64,000 bases of DNA, from positions 248,001 through 312,000 of the forward strand of contig NZ_FZNR01000001.1 of assembly GCF_900188005.1 (NCBI RefSeq), written 5' to 3'. Position numbers and translations under genes: made by a program. Shown piece by piece: positions 1 through 8,001 of the stretch (the stretch's first letter is position 1; each line of letters opens with the position of its first letter). Source of the DNA: Actinoplanes regularis. GTDB lineage: Bacteria > Actinomycetota > Actinomycetes > Mycobacteriales > Micromonosporaceae. The notes beneath the pieces are model-generated. The model saw only the letters and a program-made list of their open reading frames with translations. It did not search any database and was not told where the DNA came from.

Positions 1-1
1 C

Positions 2-1045
2 TCACTGTCCGAACAGACGTCGCGACGTTCCTGGGACCTGCTCGCGCCCGACGACGAGGAGACGCCCGCCGACGCCGTCCTCTATCTGATGCGCCACCTG
101 CACAGCAACGACGTCGACTTCCTGCGCGCCTTCCACGATGTGGAGGTGTCCCGGCCGAACCCGGTGAACGCCATCGGGATCCTGTCCCGGGCGGACGAGA
201 TCGCCGTGGGCCGCCTCGACGCGATGGCCTCGGCCCGCCGGGTCGCCGCCCGGCTGAGCACCGACCCCAGCGTCCGGCAACTGGTGCAGTCCGTCGTTCC
301 GGTAGCGGGTCTGCTCGCCGAGACCGCGGCGACCCTCACCGAGACCGAGTTCGCACGGTTGCGCCGGATCTCGGAACTACCGGTGGCCCAGGCCGAACAG
401 TTGCTGCTCACCGTCGATCGGTTCGTGCAGGCCCAGCCGGAGCTGGGCCTGACCTCGATGGAACGGGAGGCGCTGCTGTTCCGGTTCGGCCTGTTCGGGC
501 TGCGGCTGTCGGCGGCACTGCTGCGTCACGGCACCTGTGCGACCGCAACGGAACTGTCCCGTGAGCTGACCGAGCGCAGCGGACTCGGGCAGCTCCGCGA
601 GGTCCTCGGCTCGCTCTTCCTCGACCGGCGAGAGGTGCTCAAGTCCAGGTCCGCGCTGCTCGCCCTCGCCGAGGTCACCCGCGGGAACCCCCGGCCGGAC
701 AGCGCGTACCTTGCCGGCGCGGTGGAGGAGATCATCGCCTCGGCGCACCCGTTCAACGAGCTCCGGGTGCTCTCCAGCCTGCGGGCCGGATGGGTGACCG
801 GCAAACCCGACGTGGTCGCCGAGCTGGAACGGCTGATCGGCGGCGCCGGCATCGCGGTCCACCAGCGGCTGCGACTGGCGCCGGACGCCTCCGACGCGGA
901 GCTGGACGCGGCGGCGCACGCCGCGCTGGCCCGCTGGCAGCGCCGCGCCGAGAATCCCCTGACCTCGGCGGAGCTGGTGGTGGCCGCGCGGGTGGCCGTC
1001 CGATCCTGCGAAGGCATGATCGCCCAACGCCCGCGACGGCGATGA
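2..1045 (+). CDS. Dynamin-like GTPase family protein, C-terminal part (5' end outside window)
   Basis: The frame is open from the first bases of the window to a TGA at 1043-1045, so the start lies upstream. About 347 residues are visible. Near visible residue 60 the stretch NAIGILSRADEI resembles the G4 (S/T-K/R-x-D) base-recognition motif of dynamin-type GTPases, and the rest is mostly alpha-helical, rich in Leu, Arg and Ala, as in a dynamin stalk. The P-loop is not in the window, so the family call rests on the G4-like motif, the helical tail and the neighbour. It ends 66 bp before an Hsp70-like gene on the same strand, and the two may be co-transcribed. Family call is an inference; a helical AAA-like or other GTPase is possible. 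Confidence 0.55.
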   Translation, partial: SLSEQTSRRSWDLLAPDDEETPADAVLYLMRHLHSNDVDFLRAFHDVEVSRPNPVNAIGILSRADEIAVGRLDAMASARRVAARLSTDPSVRQLVQSVVPVAGLLAETAATLTETEFARLRRISELPVAQAEQLLLTVDRFVQAQPELGLTSMEREALLFRFGLFGLRLSAALLRHGTCATATELSRELTERSGLGQLREVLGSLFLDRREVLKSRSALLALAEVTRGNPRPDSAYLAGAVEEIIASAHPFNELRVLSSLRAGWVTGKPDVVAELERLIGGAGIAVHQRLRLAPDASDAELDAAAHAALARWQRRAENPLTSAELVVAARVAVRSCEGMIAQRPRRR

Positions 1046-1111
1046 GCGCGACCCGGCCCTGTGCCACAACGACGAGCCATGTATTGATGATCAAAAACGG
1101 AGCATCCATCG

Positions 1112-3094
1112 ATGTACGCGCTTGGCATTGACCTCGGCACCACATTCACGGCGGCGGCGATCTGGCGCGACGGCCGGGCGGAGACCGTGTCGCTCGGCGA
1201 CCGGAACGCGGCCGTCCCGTCGGTGGTGCTGCTCCGCCAGGACGAGACGTTCCTGACCGGGGACGCGGCGCATCGCCGGGGACTCTCCGAACCGCAGCGG
1301 GTGGCCCGCGAGTTCAAGCGGCGGCTGGGCGACACCACGCCGTTCCTGCTCGGCGGTGTGCCGCAGTCGGCCGAGGCGCTGATGTCGCGGCTGCTCCGCT
1401 GGGTGGTCGACGAGGTGGCCCGCCGCGAGGGCGGCCTGCCCGACGCCCTCTGTGTCTCGCACCCCGCCAACTGGGGCCCGTACAAACTGGACCTGCTGCG
1501 CCAGGCCGTACGGATGGCCGACCTCGAAATGCCGGTGACCTACACGACCGAGCCCGAGGCCGCGGCGATCAACTACACCCAGCAACAGCGCGTCGAGCCG
1601 GGCACCGTGGTGGCCGTGTACGACCTGGGTGGCGGCACCTTCGACGCCGCGGTGCTGCGCAAGACCGCGACCGGGTTCGAGGTCATGGGGCAGCCGGAGG
1701 GCATCGAACGCCTCGGCGGCATCGATTTCGACGCCGCGGTCTTCAACCACGTGCGTACGGCGCTCGACGGCAAACTGGAGGAGCTCGACGAGGACGACCC
1801 CACGGCGATCAACACCGTGGCCCGGCTCCGGGACGAGTGTGTGCAGGCCAAGGAGGCGCTGTCCGCCGACACCGACACCGTCATCGGAGTCCTGCTGCCC
1901 AACGTGTCCACGGAGGTCCGGCTCACCCGCGCCGAGCTGGAAGCCATGGTCCGGCCGGCGCTGCAAGGAACCGTCGAGGCACTGCAGCGGGCCCTCCGAT
2001 CCGCCGACTGCACACCGGAACAGGTTCACTCGGTTCTGCTCGTGGGCGGCTCGTCGCGAATGCCGATCGTCGCCCAGCTGGTCGGCTCCGAGCTGGGCCG
2101 GCCGGTGGTGACCGACGCCCACCCCAAGCACTCGGTCGCGCTCGGCGCGGCCCGGCTGGCCGGCGAAGAGCTGGCGAAGCCCGCGGGCGTCGCCGCGACA
2201 CCGCCGAGCCCGGTCCCGCCCCGCCGGCAGGCAGCACCCACGACCCCGTCCGGTATGCCGGCGGCGGCCGCCCAGACCAGCATTCCGGCACCGGCGCTTC
2301 AGGCCGGCGCCCCGGCACCCGCAACCCCGCCCGGCACGTCGGCGGCCCCTGCATCCCCCGCCGGGCGGCCGGTTCCCGCGGCGTATCGCGGAACGTCCGG
2401 GACCCCGAATCCGGCGCCGGCGGCGCGGGTCAACCCGGCACCACTACCCCGCGCGACCGTGGTCGGCAACGCGGGAATCCCGGCCGCCCCGCCCGCGCGG
2501 AGCACCACATTCGTGTCGGCCTCGGCCGGCAACGCCGCGCCGGTGCAGGCTCCGCCGGCGTCCCGGCGCGGCTGGGCTCCCGGTGCCTTGCTGGCGGCGG
2601 GCGTCGTGCTGATCCTGCTGCTCGGCGGCGGCGCGGTGGCCTGGGCCATCACCAATAACAACCGCACCGCCGGGAACACGCCCTCCGTCCCCGCCGACGA
2701 GCAGTGCACGAAGGCGATCAAGAGCAACCCGCGCTGGATCTGCCTCACCTCGGCGAAGGTCGTTGACGGCACCTTCACCGTCGAATACGACGCGGACTTC
2801 CACGGCACCGCGCCGGACATCCACGGCGGGAAGCACTTCCACTTCTACGGCAGCGACGGCACGAACCCACCGGACGAGATCATGGGCATGCAGGCTCCGT
2901 CGTCCCGCCGGGGCGTCTGGTATGTCGAGGACCGGCAGCCGTCGGTGGTCGGGACGCAGGACGACGCCTACATCAAGGCCATCGGCGACGCGCCCAAGGT
3001 GTGCGCCCGGGTCGCGAACGCCGATCACACCCTCGTGCCCGACGGCGACGGCACCTACCACACGGGCAACTGCGTACCGATCCAGCGACAGTGA
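1112..3094 (+). CDS. Membrane-anchored Hsp70-like protein with extracytoplasmic C-terminal domain
   Basis: A 660-residue protein. Residues 1-350 form an actin-fold Hsp70 ATPase: phosphate-1 loop IDLGTTFTAAAIW near the N-terminus, phosphate-2 motif VYDLGGGTFDAAVL near residue 170, and adenosine motif VLLVGGSSRMP near residue 310. The usual substrate-binding domain is missing. It is replaced by a long Pro/Ala-rich linker (about 350-485), one membrane helix (about 490-513) and a roughly 140-residue outer domain with four Cys, likely two disulfides. DnaK proper is about 610-640 residues, soluble and lacks such a tail. The ATPase would face the cytoplasm and the tail the outside, so a signalling or envelope role is more likely than general folding. 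It follows the dynamin-like gene on the same strand. Confidence 0.85.
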   Translation: MYALGIDLGTTFTAAAIWRDGRAETVSLGDRNAAVPSVVLLRQDETFLTGDAAHRRGLSEPQRVAREFKRRLGDTTPFLLGGVPQSAEALMSRLLRWVVDEVARREGGLPDALCVSHPANWGPYKLDLLRQAVRMADLEMPVTYTTEPEAAAINYTQQQRVEPGTVVAVYDLGGGTFDAAVLRKTATGFEVMGQPEGIERLGGIDFDAAVFNHVRTALDGKLEELDEDDPTAINTVARLRDECVQAKEALSADTDTVIGVLLPNVSTEVRLTRAELEAMVRPALQGTVEALQRALRSADCTPEQVHSVLLVGGSSRMPIVAQLVGSELGRPVVTDAHPKHSVALGAARLAGEELAKPAGVAATPPSPVPPRRQAAPTTPSGMPAAAAQTSIPAPALQAGAPAPATPPGTSAAPASPAGRPVPAAYRGTSGTPNPAPAARVNPAPLPRATVVGNAGIPAAPPARSTTFVSASAGNAAPVQAPPASRRGWAPGALLAAGVVLILLLGGGAVAWAITNNNRTAGNTPSVPADEQCTKAIKSNPRWICLTSAKVVDGTFTVEYDADFHGTAPDIHGGKHFHFYGSDGTNPPDEIMGMQAPSSRRGVWYVEDRQPSVVGTQDDAYIKAIGDAPKVCARVANADHTLVPDGDGTYHTGNCVPIQRQ

Positions 3095-3129
3095 GTCCAG
3101 GCCGGCCGGCGGGATCGGGAGTTGGTCGA

Positions 3130-3585
3130 ATGGGCTCGGTGGACAATGGGCCGGTGAGCGAGCCGATCTCCCTGCGCCTGAACGACCAACTGTGTTTCGC
3201 GCTGTACAGCGCGTCGCGCGCGGTCACCTCGGCGTACCGTCCGCTGTTGGAGGAGCTGGGGCTCACCTACCCGCAGTACTTGGCGATGCTCGTGCTGTGG
3301 GAGCGCGATAGCCTGCCGGTCAAGGAGTTGGGTGCCGCCCTCCGCTTGGACTACGGCACGCTGTCGCCGCTGTTGAAGCGGCTTGAGACGTCCGAATTGG
3401 TGCGCCGCGAGCGGAGTCCGGAGGACGAGCGCTCGGTGCTGGTGAGCCTGACCCCGCGGGGGCGCGACCTCAGGGACAGGGCGGCCTGCGTGCCGGGCTC
3501 CATGGGGCGCACGTTGGGGATGACCGCGCAGGATGCCGACCACCTGCGCGGTCTGCTGCGCGAGCTGGCAGAGCGGTTCGCCTGA
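3130..3585 (+). CDS. ohrR: OhrR-type MarR family peroxide-sensing repressor
   Basis: 151 residues with a MarR winged helix. The N-terminal stretch LNDQLCFALYSASRA followed by TYPQYLAMLVLWE is the signature of OhrR, the organic-hydroperoxide sensor whose reactive Cys sits in that LCF motif. Cys22 here is that Cys; Cys120 could be the resolving Cys of a two-Cys OhrR, as in Xanthomonas OhrR. The DNA-binding wing has SPEDERSVLVSLT. ATG 3130 is chosen because a GGGAG sequence lies about 8 nt upstream; GTG 3154 in frame is the alternative. The usual target, an ohr peroxiredoxin-like gene, is not adjacent. Instead a catalase-like gene follows after 179 bp that contain a palindrome. Function is well supported by motif; the target is inference. 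Confidence 0.85.
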   Translation: MGSVDNGPVSEPISLRLNDQLCFALYSASRAVTSAYRPLLEELGLTYPQYLAMLVLWERDSLPVKELGAALRLDYGTLSPLLKRLETSELVRRERSPEDERSVLVSLTPRGRDLRDRAACVPGSMGRTLGMTAQDADHLRGLLRELAERFA

Positions 3586-3628
3586 GACTCGGTCGGGTAG
3601 TGGCGTTGGACTCATCGCAGACAAAAAC

Positions 3629-3640
3629 ATCGTGCACGAT
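3629..3640. promoter_or_regulatory. Palindrome in AT-richer gap between ohrR and the catalase-like gene, candidate operator
   Basis: A perfect 12-bp palindrome (ATCGTGCACGAT) flanked by CAAAAA on the left and TTAGTTTTG on the right. It lies in the locally AT-rich ohrR/catalase-like spacer, about 125 bp before the catalase-like start. A dimeric MarR protein such as OhrR binds palindromes of this kind, but the sequence does not match the textbook OhrR box, so ownership is inference. Confidence 0.35.
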
Positions 3641-3764
3641 TTAGTTTTGCACTACCTTTCTGATCGAGCAGGTGATCCACCTCGTCCAAGGGGTTCGGTC
3701 GCTCGCGCATCCGCACGTCTCCGGCCCCTGGATGGGACTCCGGCGTCAGGACAGGAGAGGCAGC

Positions 3765-4874
3765 ATGAGGTTCCTCAAGTACGACGAGTACCCCCAGCAC
3801 GTTTCGGCCGACTTCGCCGAGGACCTGGCCGAACTGGTCGGCATGGTGGCACAACGCACGCGGGACTCGGTGAAGCGGCAGCAGGTCGGACGGGCGGTGC
3901 GCACCGCTCACGGCAAGACGTACGGCCTGGCCCGAGCAGTCGTCACGATCCCCGAGATGGCGTCCGAGTACGCCCAGGGCATCTACGCCACGCCGGGCAC
4001 CTTCGAGGCCGTCGTGCGCTACTCCAACGGACTGGGTCACCTGCGCGCGGACCCGTTCCTCGGCCCCGCCTGCGGCATGGGAATCAAGATGTTCGGCGTG
4101 CCCGGCCGGTCGCTGCTGGCCGACGAGGCGGACGACACCACATTCGACTACAACCTGATCAACAACACCACGTTCTTCTGCAACACGGTGAAGGACTACC
4201 TGGTCATCGAACCATTGTTCGCGCAACTCCCCGACGCGCTGGTGTCCCCGGAAACCCGCCGACAGTGGCTGCACGACTTCGTGACCCGCGCCGGGGCACT
4301 GTCACCGGACGCATGGCTCTGGGACGAACTGCTGTCGATGCTTTCGTTCACCTCGATCCCCCGCAAGAACCTCATGCTGTACACGTACTGGAGCATGGGG
4401 GCGTTCCGGCACGGCGACTACATCGCCAAGGTCCGAGCGATCCCCACCTCGACCTCCGCGGCCAGCGTGACCCAGCCGACCGTGGACGTGACCAACGACC
4501 CTGAGGCCTACCGCAACACGCTCGTCGCGGAGCTCGGCGAACGCGACCACAGCTTCGAGCTGCAGGTCCAGCTCTGCACCGATCTCGACCTCATGCCGGT
4601 GGAGAACACGTCACGCGAGTGGCCCGAACGGCTCTCGCCGTTCGTGACCGTGGCCCGGATCGACATCCCGCGCCAGGACATCTCCTCCGACGACAACCTC
4701 GCCATCGCGGACACCACGTCCATCACCCCCTGGCGGACGCGCGAGGAACACCGCCCCCTCGGCGAGATCAACCGGGTACGCGAGGAGGTCTACCGGCGAT
4801 CGTCCATCATCCGCCACGAACTCAACAACCAGCACCGCCGCGAGCCGACCAGCAGCCGACAGCTGCTCGGCTAA
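3765..4874 (+). CDS. Catalase-superfamily heme protein
   Basis: 369 residues. ATG 3765 is preceded by GGAGAGG 4 nt upstream; an in-frame ATG at 3672 lacks such a site. The segment VVRYSNGLG, then GMGIKMFGVPG, then NNTTFF parallels the catalase core (VRFS..G, GFAVKFYT, GNNTPVFF), and an AHGKTYG histidine precedes it as the distal His does in catalases. The C-terminal part has WR..EEHRPLGEINRVREEVY, typical of the short catalase-related family of about 350-370 residues rather than of 480-700-residue true catalases. No signal peptide is seen. Placement beside the OhrR-like regulator suggests a role with organic or lipid hydroperoxides. Peroxidase activity is inferred, not shown. Confidence 0.7.
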   Translation: MRFLKYDEYPQHVSADFAEDLAELVGMVAQRTRDSVKRQQVGRAVRTAHGKTYGLARAVVTIPEMASEYAQGIYATPGTFEAVVRYSNGLGHLRADPFLGPACGMGIKMFGVPGRSLLADEADDTTFDYNLINNTTFFCNTVKDYLVIEPLFAQLPDALVSPETRRQWLHDFVTRAGALSPDAWLWDELLSMLSFTSIPRKNLMLYTYWSMGAFRHGDYIAKVRAIPTSTSAASVTQPTVDVTNDPEAYRNTLVAELGERDHSFELQVQLCTDLDLMPVENTSREWPERLSPFVTVARIDIPRQDISSDDNLAIADTTSITPWRTREEHRPLGEINRVREEVYRRSSIIRHELNNQHRREPTSSRQLLG

Positions 4875-4957
4875 ACAGTCGACGGGCCGGCGAGACCACA
4901 GCGGGGCGCGAACCGCCTTCACCCTGCGCATAATCGCAGTTCAGAAGCCTGAGACGA

Positions 4958-4994
4958 ATCGAACCGGACACCCAGAACGGGCATCCGGTTCGAT
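4958..4994 (-). terminator. Hairpin terminator downstream of the tRNA cluster
   Basis: An 11-bp perfect inverted repeat (4958-4968 with 4984-4994, ATCGAACCGGA/TCCGGTTCGAT) with a further CCC/GGG pair inside the loop. It lies about 10 bp beyond the 3' end of tRNA-Val on the minus strand. A short T/C-rich stretch follows on that strand, without a clear U-run. Confidence 0.7.
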
Positions 4995-5003
4995 AGCGAC
5001 TAC

Positions 5004-5078
5004 TGGTGGGCGATACTGGGATCGAACCAGTGACCTCTTCCGTGTCAAGGAAGCGCGCTCCCGCTGCGCCAATCGCCC
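5004..5078 (-). tRNA. tRNA-Val (GAC anticodon)
   Basis: Cloverleaf read on the minus strand: 7-bp acceptor GGGCGAT/ATCGCCC, anticodon stem CTTCC/GGAAG with loop TTGACAC (anticodon GAC), T-arm GGTTCGATCC. The 3' CCA is encoded (5004-5006). It is the last gene of the Gly-Cys-Val cluster. Confidence 0.95.
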
Positions 5079-5105
5079 TCACACCGCTCAAACGAACAGC
5101 AAGCG

Positions 5106-5176
5106 AGGTGGAGACGGGATTTGAACCCGTGTACACGGCTTTGCAGGCCGTTGCCTCGCCTCTCGGCCACTCCACC
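5106..5176 (-). tRNA. tRNA-Cys (GCA anticodon)
   Basis: Minus-strand cloverleaf with acceptor GGTGGAG/CTCCACC, anticodon loop centred on GCA, and T-arm GGGTTCAAATCCC. Discriminator base is U. No CCA is encoded, unlike the neighbouring tRNA-Val. Confidence 0.95.
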
Positions 5177-5214
5177 GAGTCGACCCCGCACGATTACCTG
5201 TGAAGGCCTCTCCG

Positions 5215-5287
5215 AGCGGACGACGGGATTCGAACCCGCGACCCTCACCTTGGCAAGGTGATGCGCTACCAGCTGCGCTACGTCCGC
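5215..5287 (-). tRNA. tRNA-Gly (GCC anticodon)
   Basis: Minus-strand cloverleaf with acceptor GCGGACG/CGTCCGC, anticodon stem CACCT/AGGTG with loop TGCCA context (anticodon GCC), T-arm GGGTTCGAATCCC. Discriminator is U, normal for tRNA-Gly. CCA is not encoded. It is the first gene of the cluster as transcribed. Confidence 0.95.
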
Positions 5288-5321
5288 GTTGCCGCCTGGT
5301 CTCCCTGGCGACGGGGGAAAC

Positions 5322-5349
5322 GATATCCGGTCACCTGCTAATTCTCCAA
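5322..5349 (-). promoter_or_regulatory. Possible promoter of the tRNA-Gly-Cys-Val cluster
   Basis: On the minus strand a TTGGAG (5344-5349) and GATATC (5322-5327) are 16 bp apart and lie about 35 bp upstream of the tRNA-Gly 5' end, in a locally AT-richer segment. The fit to the sigma-70 consensus is loose. Confidence 0.3.
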
Positions 5350-5484
5350 ACCGGGGTCCTTCGGCGTGTCATGACCAGTGCAAACGCCGGGGAGGGCGGT
5401 GGCCGGCCCGGAGTGCCGGCGAGTTGTCCACAGGCAGGCAATCTGGCGCGCGGGATCGGGACCGGGTTCGGTTGGATGAGGGGC

Positions 5485-6663
5485 ATGGAAATCCGGCAGA
5501 TCACCGCCGCCGAGCGGACCGCGAAGATGTTCCCGCTCCAGGCCTATGCGTTCCGTTCCTCCCCCTGGACGGAGGAGGACGAGACGAAACACCGCGAGCG
5601 GGCGGCGTTCTTCGAGACCACGACGATGCTGGTCGCCGAGGAGGAGGGTGAGGCGCTGGCGTGCGCGGCCGCCTACCCGATGCTGCAGAACGTGCGGGGG
5701 CTGGTGCGGGAGATGGCCGGGGTGGCGTCGATCGCCTCCCGTCCGGAGGCGCGACGGCAAGGGCTCGTCCGGCGGCTGCTGGAGCGACTGCTCCCACAGA
5801 TGCGCGCGCAGGGGTGTGCGGTGAGCGCGCTCTACCCGTTCCGGCCGAGCTTCTACGCCCGGTTCGGTTACGTCGGCATTCCCCGGGTCCGGGTGGCGAG
5901 GTTCGCTCCGGAGGGGCTTTCTGAGCTGCTGCGCAGCGAGCTTCCCGGGTCGGTTCAGCGTCTCCGGGGCAAGGACGCCTTCGAGGCGTACGACGGCCTG
6001 GCCCGTCGTCTGCTGCGGGAGCGGCACGGGTTCGCCGTCTTCGACGAGACCCGTGCCGGGATGCTGCGGGACGACCCGGTGTGGACCGCGGTCGCCCGGG
6101 TCGGCGACGAGGTGGTCGGCGCGGTGCGCTACCGGATCGACGAGCACGGTGGTGACCTGCTCGCTTCGGACCTGCTCAGCACCGGGCCGCTGGGGCGTGC
6201 GCTGTTGCTGCAGTTCTTCGCCCGGCATGTCGACCAGGTGGCCCGGATCGAGGTGCTGATGGAGGCCGACGAGCTGCCCGAGCTCTGGGGAACCGACCTC
6301 TCCGTCACCACCACGGGCACGGTCGACTATCCGCGGAAGAACGCGCCGATGGTCCGGGTGCTGGACGTGCCGGCGCTCGCCGGGAGCGAGGTCGGCAGCG
6401 GCGGGATCACCGTGGAGATCGCCGGCGACGACCTGATCGGCGGGGTCTGGCAGCTCGGCTCCGACGACGGCCGGCTGACGGTCAGCTCCGGTGGCGCTCC
6501 GGCGGCGACGCTGAGCGCGGCGGGGTTCAGTGCGCTCGCGTTCGGGGTCCTGGATCCGGTCGAGGTCGTCACCCGTGGCCTGGGCGACCTGGACGCGGCC
6601 GCGATGGACCGGTTGGGCACCCTGTTCCCGAAGCGGATCCCCTACCTGTTCGCCGATTTCTGA
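5485..6663 (+). CDS. Eis-like GNAT acetyltransferase with SCP2-like C-terminal domain
   Basis: 392 residues from ATG 5485 (ATG 5476 is an equally open choice; the longer frame runs back through the tRNA genes and is rejected). The N-terminal GNAT domain has an acetyl-CoA loop region (RPEARRQGLVRRLLE) and the FYARFGY motif. A second degenerate GNAT domain follows, then a sterol-carrier-like C-terminal domain. This tripartite plan and the length of about 400 match Eis (enhanced intracellular survival) proteins. In Eis the C-terminal carboxylate of a terminal Phe acts as catalytic base, and this protein also ends in Phe. Eis enzymes acetylate amines, including aminoglycosides at several positions; the natural substrate here is unknown. 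Confidence 0.85.
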   Translation: MEIRQITAAERTAKMFPLQAYAFRSSPWTEEDETKHRERAAFFETTTMLVAEEEGEALACAAAYPMLQNVRGLVREMAGVASIASRPEARRQGLVRRLLERLLPQMRAQGCAVSALYPFRPSFYARFGYVGIPRVRVARFAPEGLSELLRSELPGSVQRLRGKDAFEAYDGLARRLLRERHGFAVFDETRAGMLRDDPVWTAVARVGDEVVGAVRYRIDEHGGDLLASDLLSTGPLGRALLLQFFARHVDQVARIEVLMEADELPELWGTDLSVTTTGTVDYPRKNAPMVRVLDVPALAGSEVGSGGITVEIAGDDLIGGVWQLGSDDGRLTVSSGGAPAATLSAAGFSALAFGVLDPVEVVTRGLGDLDAAAMDRLGTLFPKRIPYLFADF

Positions 6664-6725
6664 CAGCCCGGCCGGCGTCACGCCCGGAGACGACGCCGGC
6701 ACCACGCCCGACGACGCGGCTCAGG

Positions 6726-6825
6726 CACGGCGCGCTGCAGGCGCGGCAGGCACGGCGCGCTGCAGGCGCGGCAGGCACGGCGCGCTGCAGGCGCGGCAGG
6801 CACGGCGCGCTGCAGGCGCGGCAGG
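6726..6825. repeat. 25-bp tandem repeat, four exact copies
   Basis: Unit starts CACGGCGCGCTGCAGG and is 25 bp long. Copies at 6726, 6751, 6776 and 6801 are identical, followed by 10 bp of a fifth. The unit length is not a multiple of three, so it is not a coding repeat. Confidence 0.95.
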
Positions 6826-7068
6826 CACGGCGCGCCGAGGGCGAGGGCGAGGGCGAGGCAAGCTTTGCGCGCTGAACTCGCGGCTGAAGACTGCCGAGAA
6901 CGCGGCAAGCGCTGAGCGCAGCGGGCGCAGGCGCGGCAGGTACGGCACGCTGAAGGCGCGGCTGAAGACAGCCCAGAACGCGGCAAGCACCGCCGGCTAA
7001 GGCCGGCAGGCACGGCACGCTGAGGCCGCGGCAAGCGCTGAGCGCAGCGGGCGCGGCAAGCGCTGCCT

Positions 7069-7158
7069 GTCGCGGTCTCGGGCGAAGTCGCGGTCCCGAG
7101 CGAAGTCGCGGTCCCGAGCGAAGTCGCGGTCCCGAGCGAAGTCGCGGTCCCGAGCGAG
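7069..7158. repeat. 18-bp tandem repeat, five copies
   Basis: Unit GTCGCGGTCCCGAGCGAA. Copies start at 7069, 7087, 7105, 7123 and 7141; the first has two changes and the last one. Three central copies are identical. Confidence 0.95.
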
Positions 7159-7241
7159 GGGATGCGGCAAGCACGGCGCGCGGAGGGCGCGGTTGAGGAC
7201 CGCTGAGAGAGTGGCTCGCGCCGCCCGGCCGGAGGGTCGGG

Positions 7242-7991
7242 TCAGGGGGCGACGGGCAGGCCCGGGGAGGTGAAGGCCCGGCCGTCCTCGGTGACCGCGG
7301 CGGACTCGTAGCCGTCGGCGACGCGCTTGGCCAGCCAGGTCAGTCCGAGTTCGCCCATGGCCAGGGCCGCGGTGGCATACGCGTCGGCCACGGCCAGGTC
7401 GGGGCCGACCACGGTGACCGAGCGCAGACCGGTCGCGGGACCGCCGGTGCGGGGATTCCAGACGTGGGCGCCGCGCTCGTAGGTGCCGGAGGTGGCGACC
7501 GCGCCGTCCCGCACGGTCAGCACCCAGGCCAGCTTGTCGGCTTCCCAGGGGTGCCGGATGCCGACCCGCCAGGGGCCGCCGTTCGGGGCGGCGCCGCGCA
7601 TGCGGATGTCGCCGCCGGCGTTGAGGTGGTGCCGGGTCGAGCCGGCGGCGGCCAGACGGGCCGAGGCGACCTCGACGGACCAGCCCTTGACGTAGCCGGA
7701 CGGGTCGAGCGGGCCTTTCGCGTACGCGTCGAAGTAGCCGTCGGTCTCCCGCCACAGGTCGGCGCAGCGGTCCAGGACCAGGCGCAGGTCCGCCGAGCAC
7801 TCCTCCGGGCGGATCTCGCGGCGCTGCAGGCGGGAGACCTCGCTGTCCTCCTTGTACGTGCTGAACCGCGCGTCGACCTCGTGCAGCCAGGCGCACGTCG
7901 ACTCGATCAGCTCGCGCAGCCGGGGCTCGGGCAGGTCGTCGGCGAGTTCGATGCTGACGACCGTACCCATGACCTGTTCGACGTGGCGCAC
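7242..7991 (-). CDS. apbE: ApbE family FAD:protein FMN transferase
   Basis: 249 residues from GTG 7991, 10 bp after the stop of the FMN-binding protein gene; ATG 7970 is the alternative. ApbE proteins use FAD as donor to attach FMN covalently to a Thr/Ser of target proteins. Family motifs are visible: MGTVVSIE at the start, DPSGYVKGW, NAGGDIRMRG, and the H-x-x-[DN]-P-x-TG box as HVWNPRTG. No lipoprotein signal is seen, although many ApbE proteins are exported; a short unrecognised N-terminal region may matter. The gene just upstream encodes an obvious substrate with an SGATFT site. It is the last gene of a three-gene minus-strand unit with a ferric-reductase-like protein. Confidence 0.88.
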   Translation of the reverse strand: MRHVEQVMGTVVSIELADDLPEPRLRELIESTCAWLHEVDARFSTYKEDSEVSRLQRREIRPEECSADLRLVLDRCADLWRETDGYFDAYAKGPLDPSGYVKGWSVEVASARLAAAGSTRHHLNAGGDIRMRGAAPNGGPWRVGIRHPWEADKLAWVLTVRDGAVATSGTYERGAHVWNPRTGGPATGLRSVTVVGPDLAVADAYATAALAMGELGLTWLAKRVADGYESAAVTEDGRAFTSPGLPVAP

Positions 7992-8001
7992 GAGCGGAAC
8001 C

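Larger units (their letters stand above)
6664..7241. other. 578-bp repeat-rich gap between convergent genes
   Basis: No gene is supported here. Apparent frames consist of low-complexity Arg/Ala/Pro text. The gap holds the two tandem arrays listed separately, a GAGGGC run near 6836-6857, and an exact 27-bp duplication (6902-6928 and 7028-7054) beginning GCGGCAAGCGCTGAGCGC. Words such as GCGGCAAGC and GGCACGGC recur throughout. Confidence 0.7.

Noticed and set aside
5004-5300. Integrated element at the tRNA cluster
   Set aside because: No integrase, no duplicated tRNA end and ordinary genes on both sides.
7069-7158. CRISPR or iteron origin
   Set aside because: Direct repeats without spacers and no replication initiator gene nearby.
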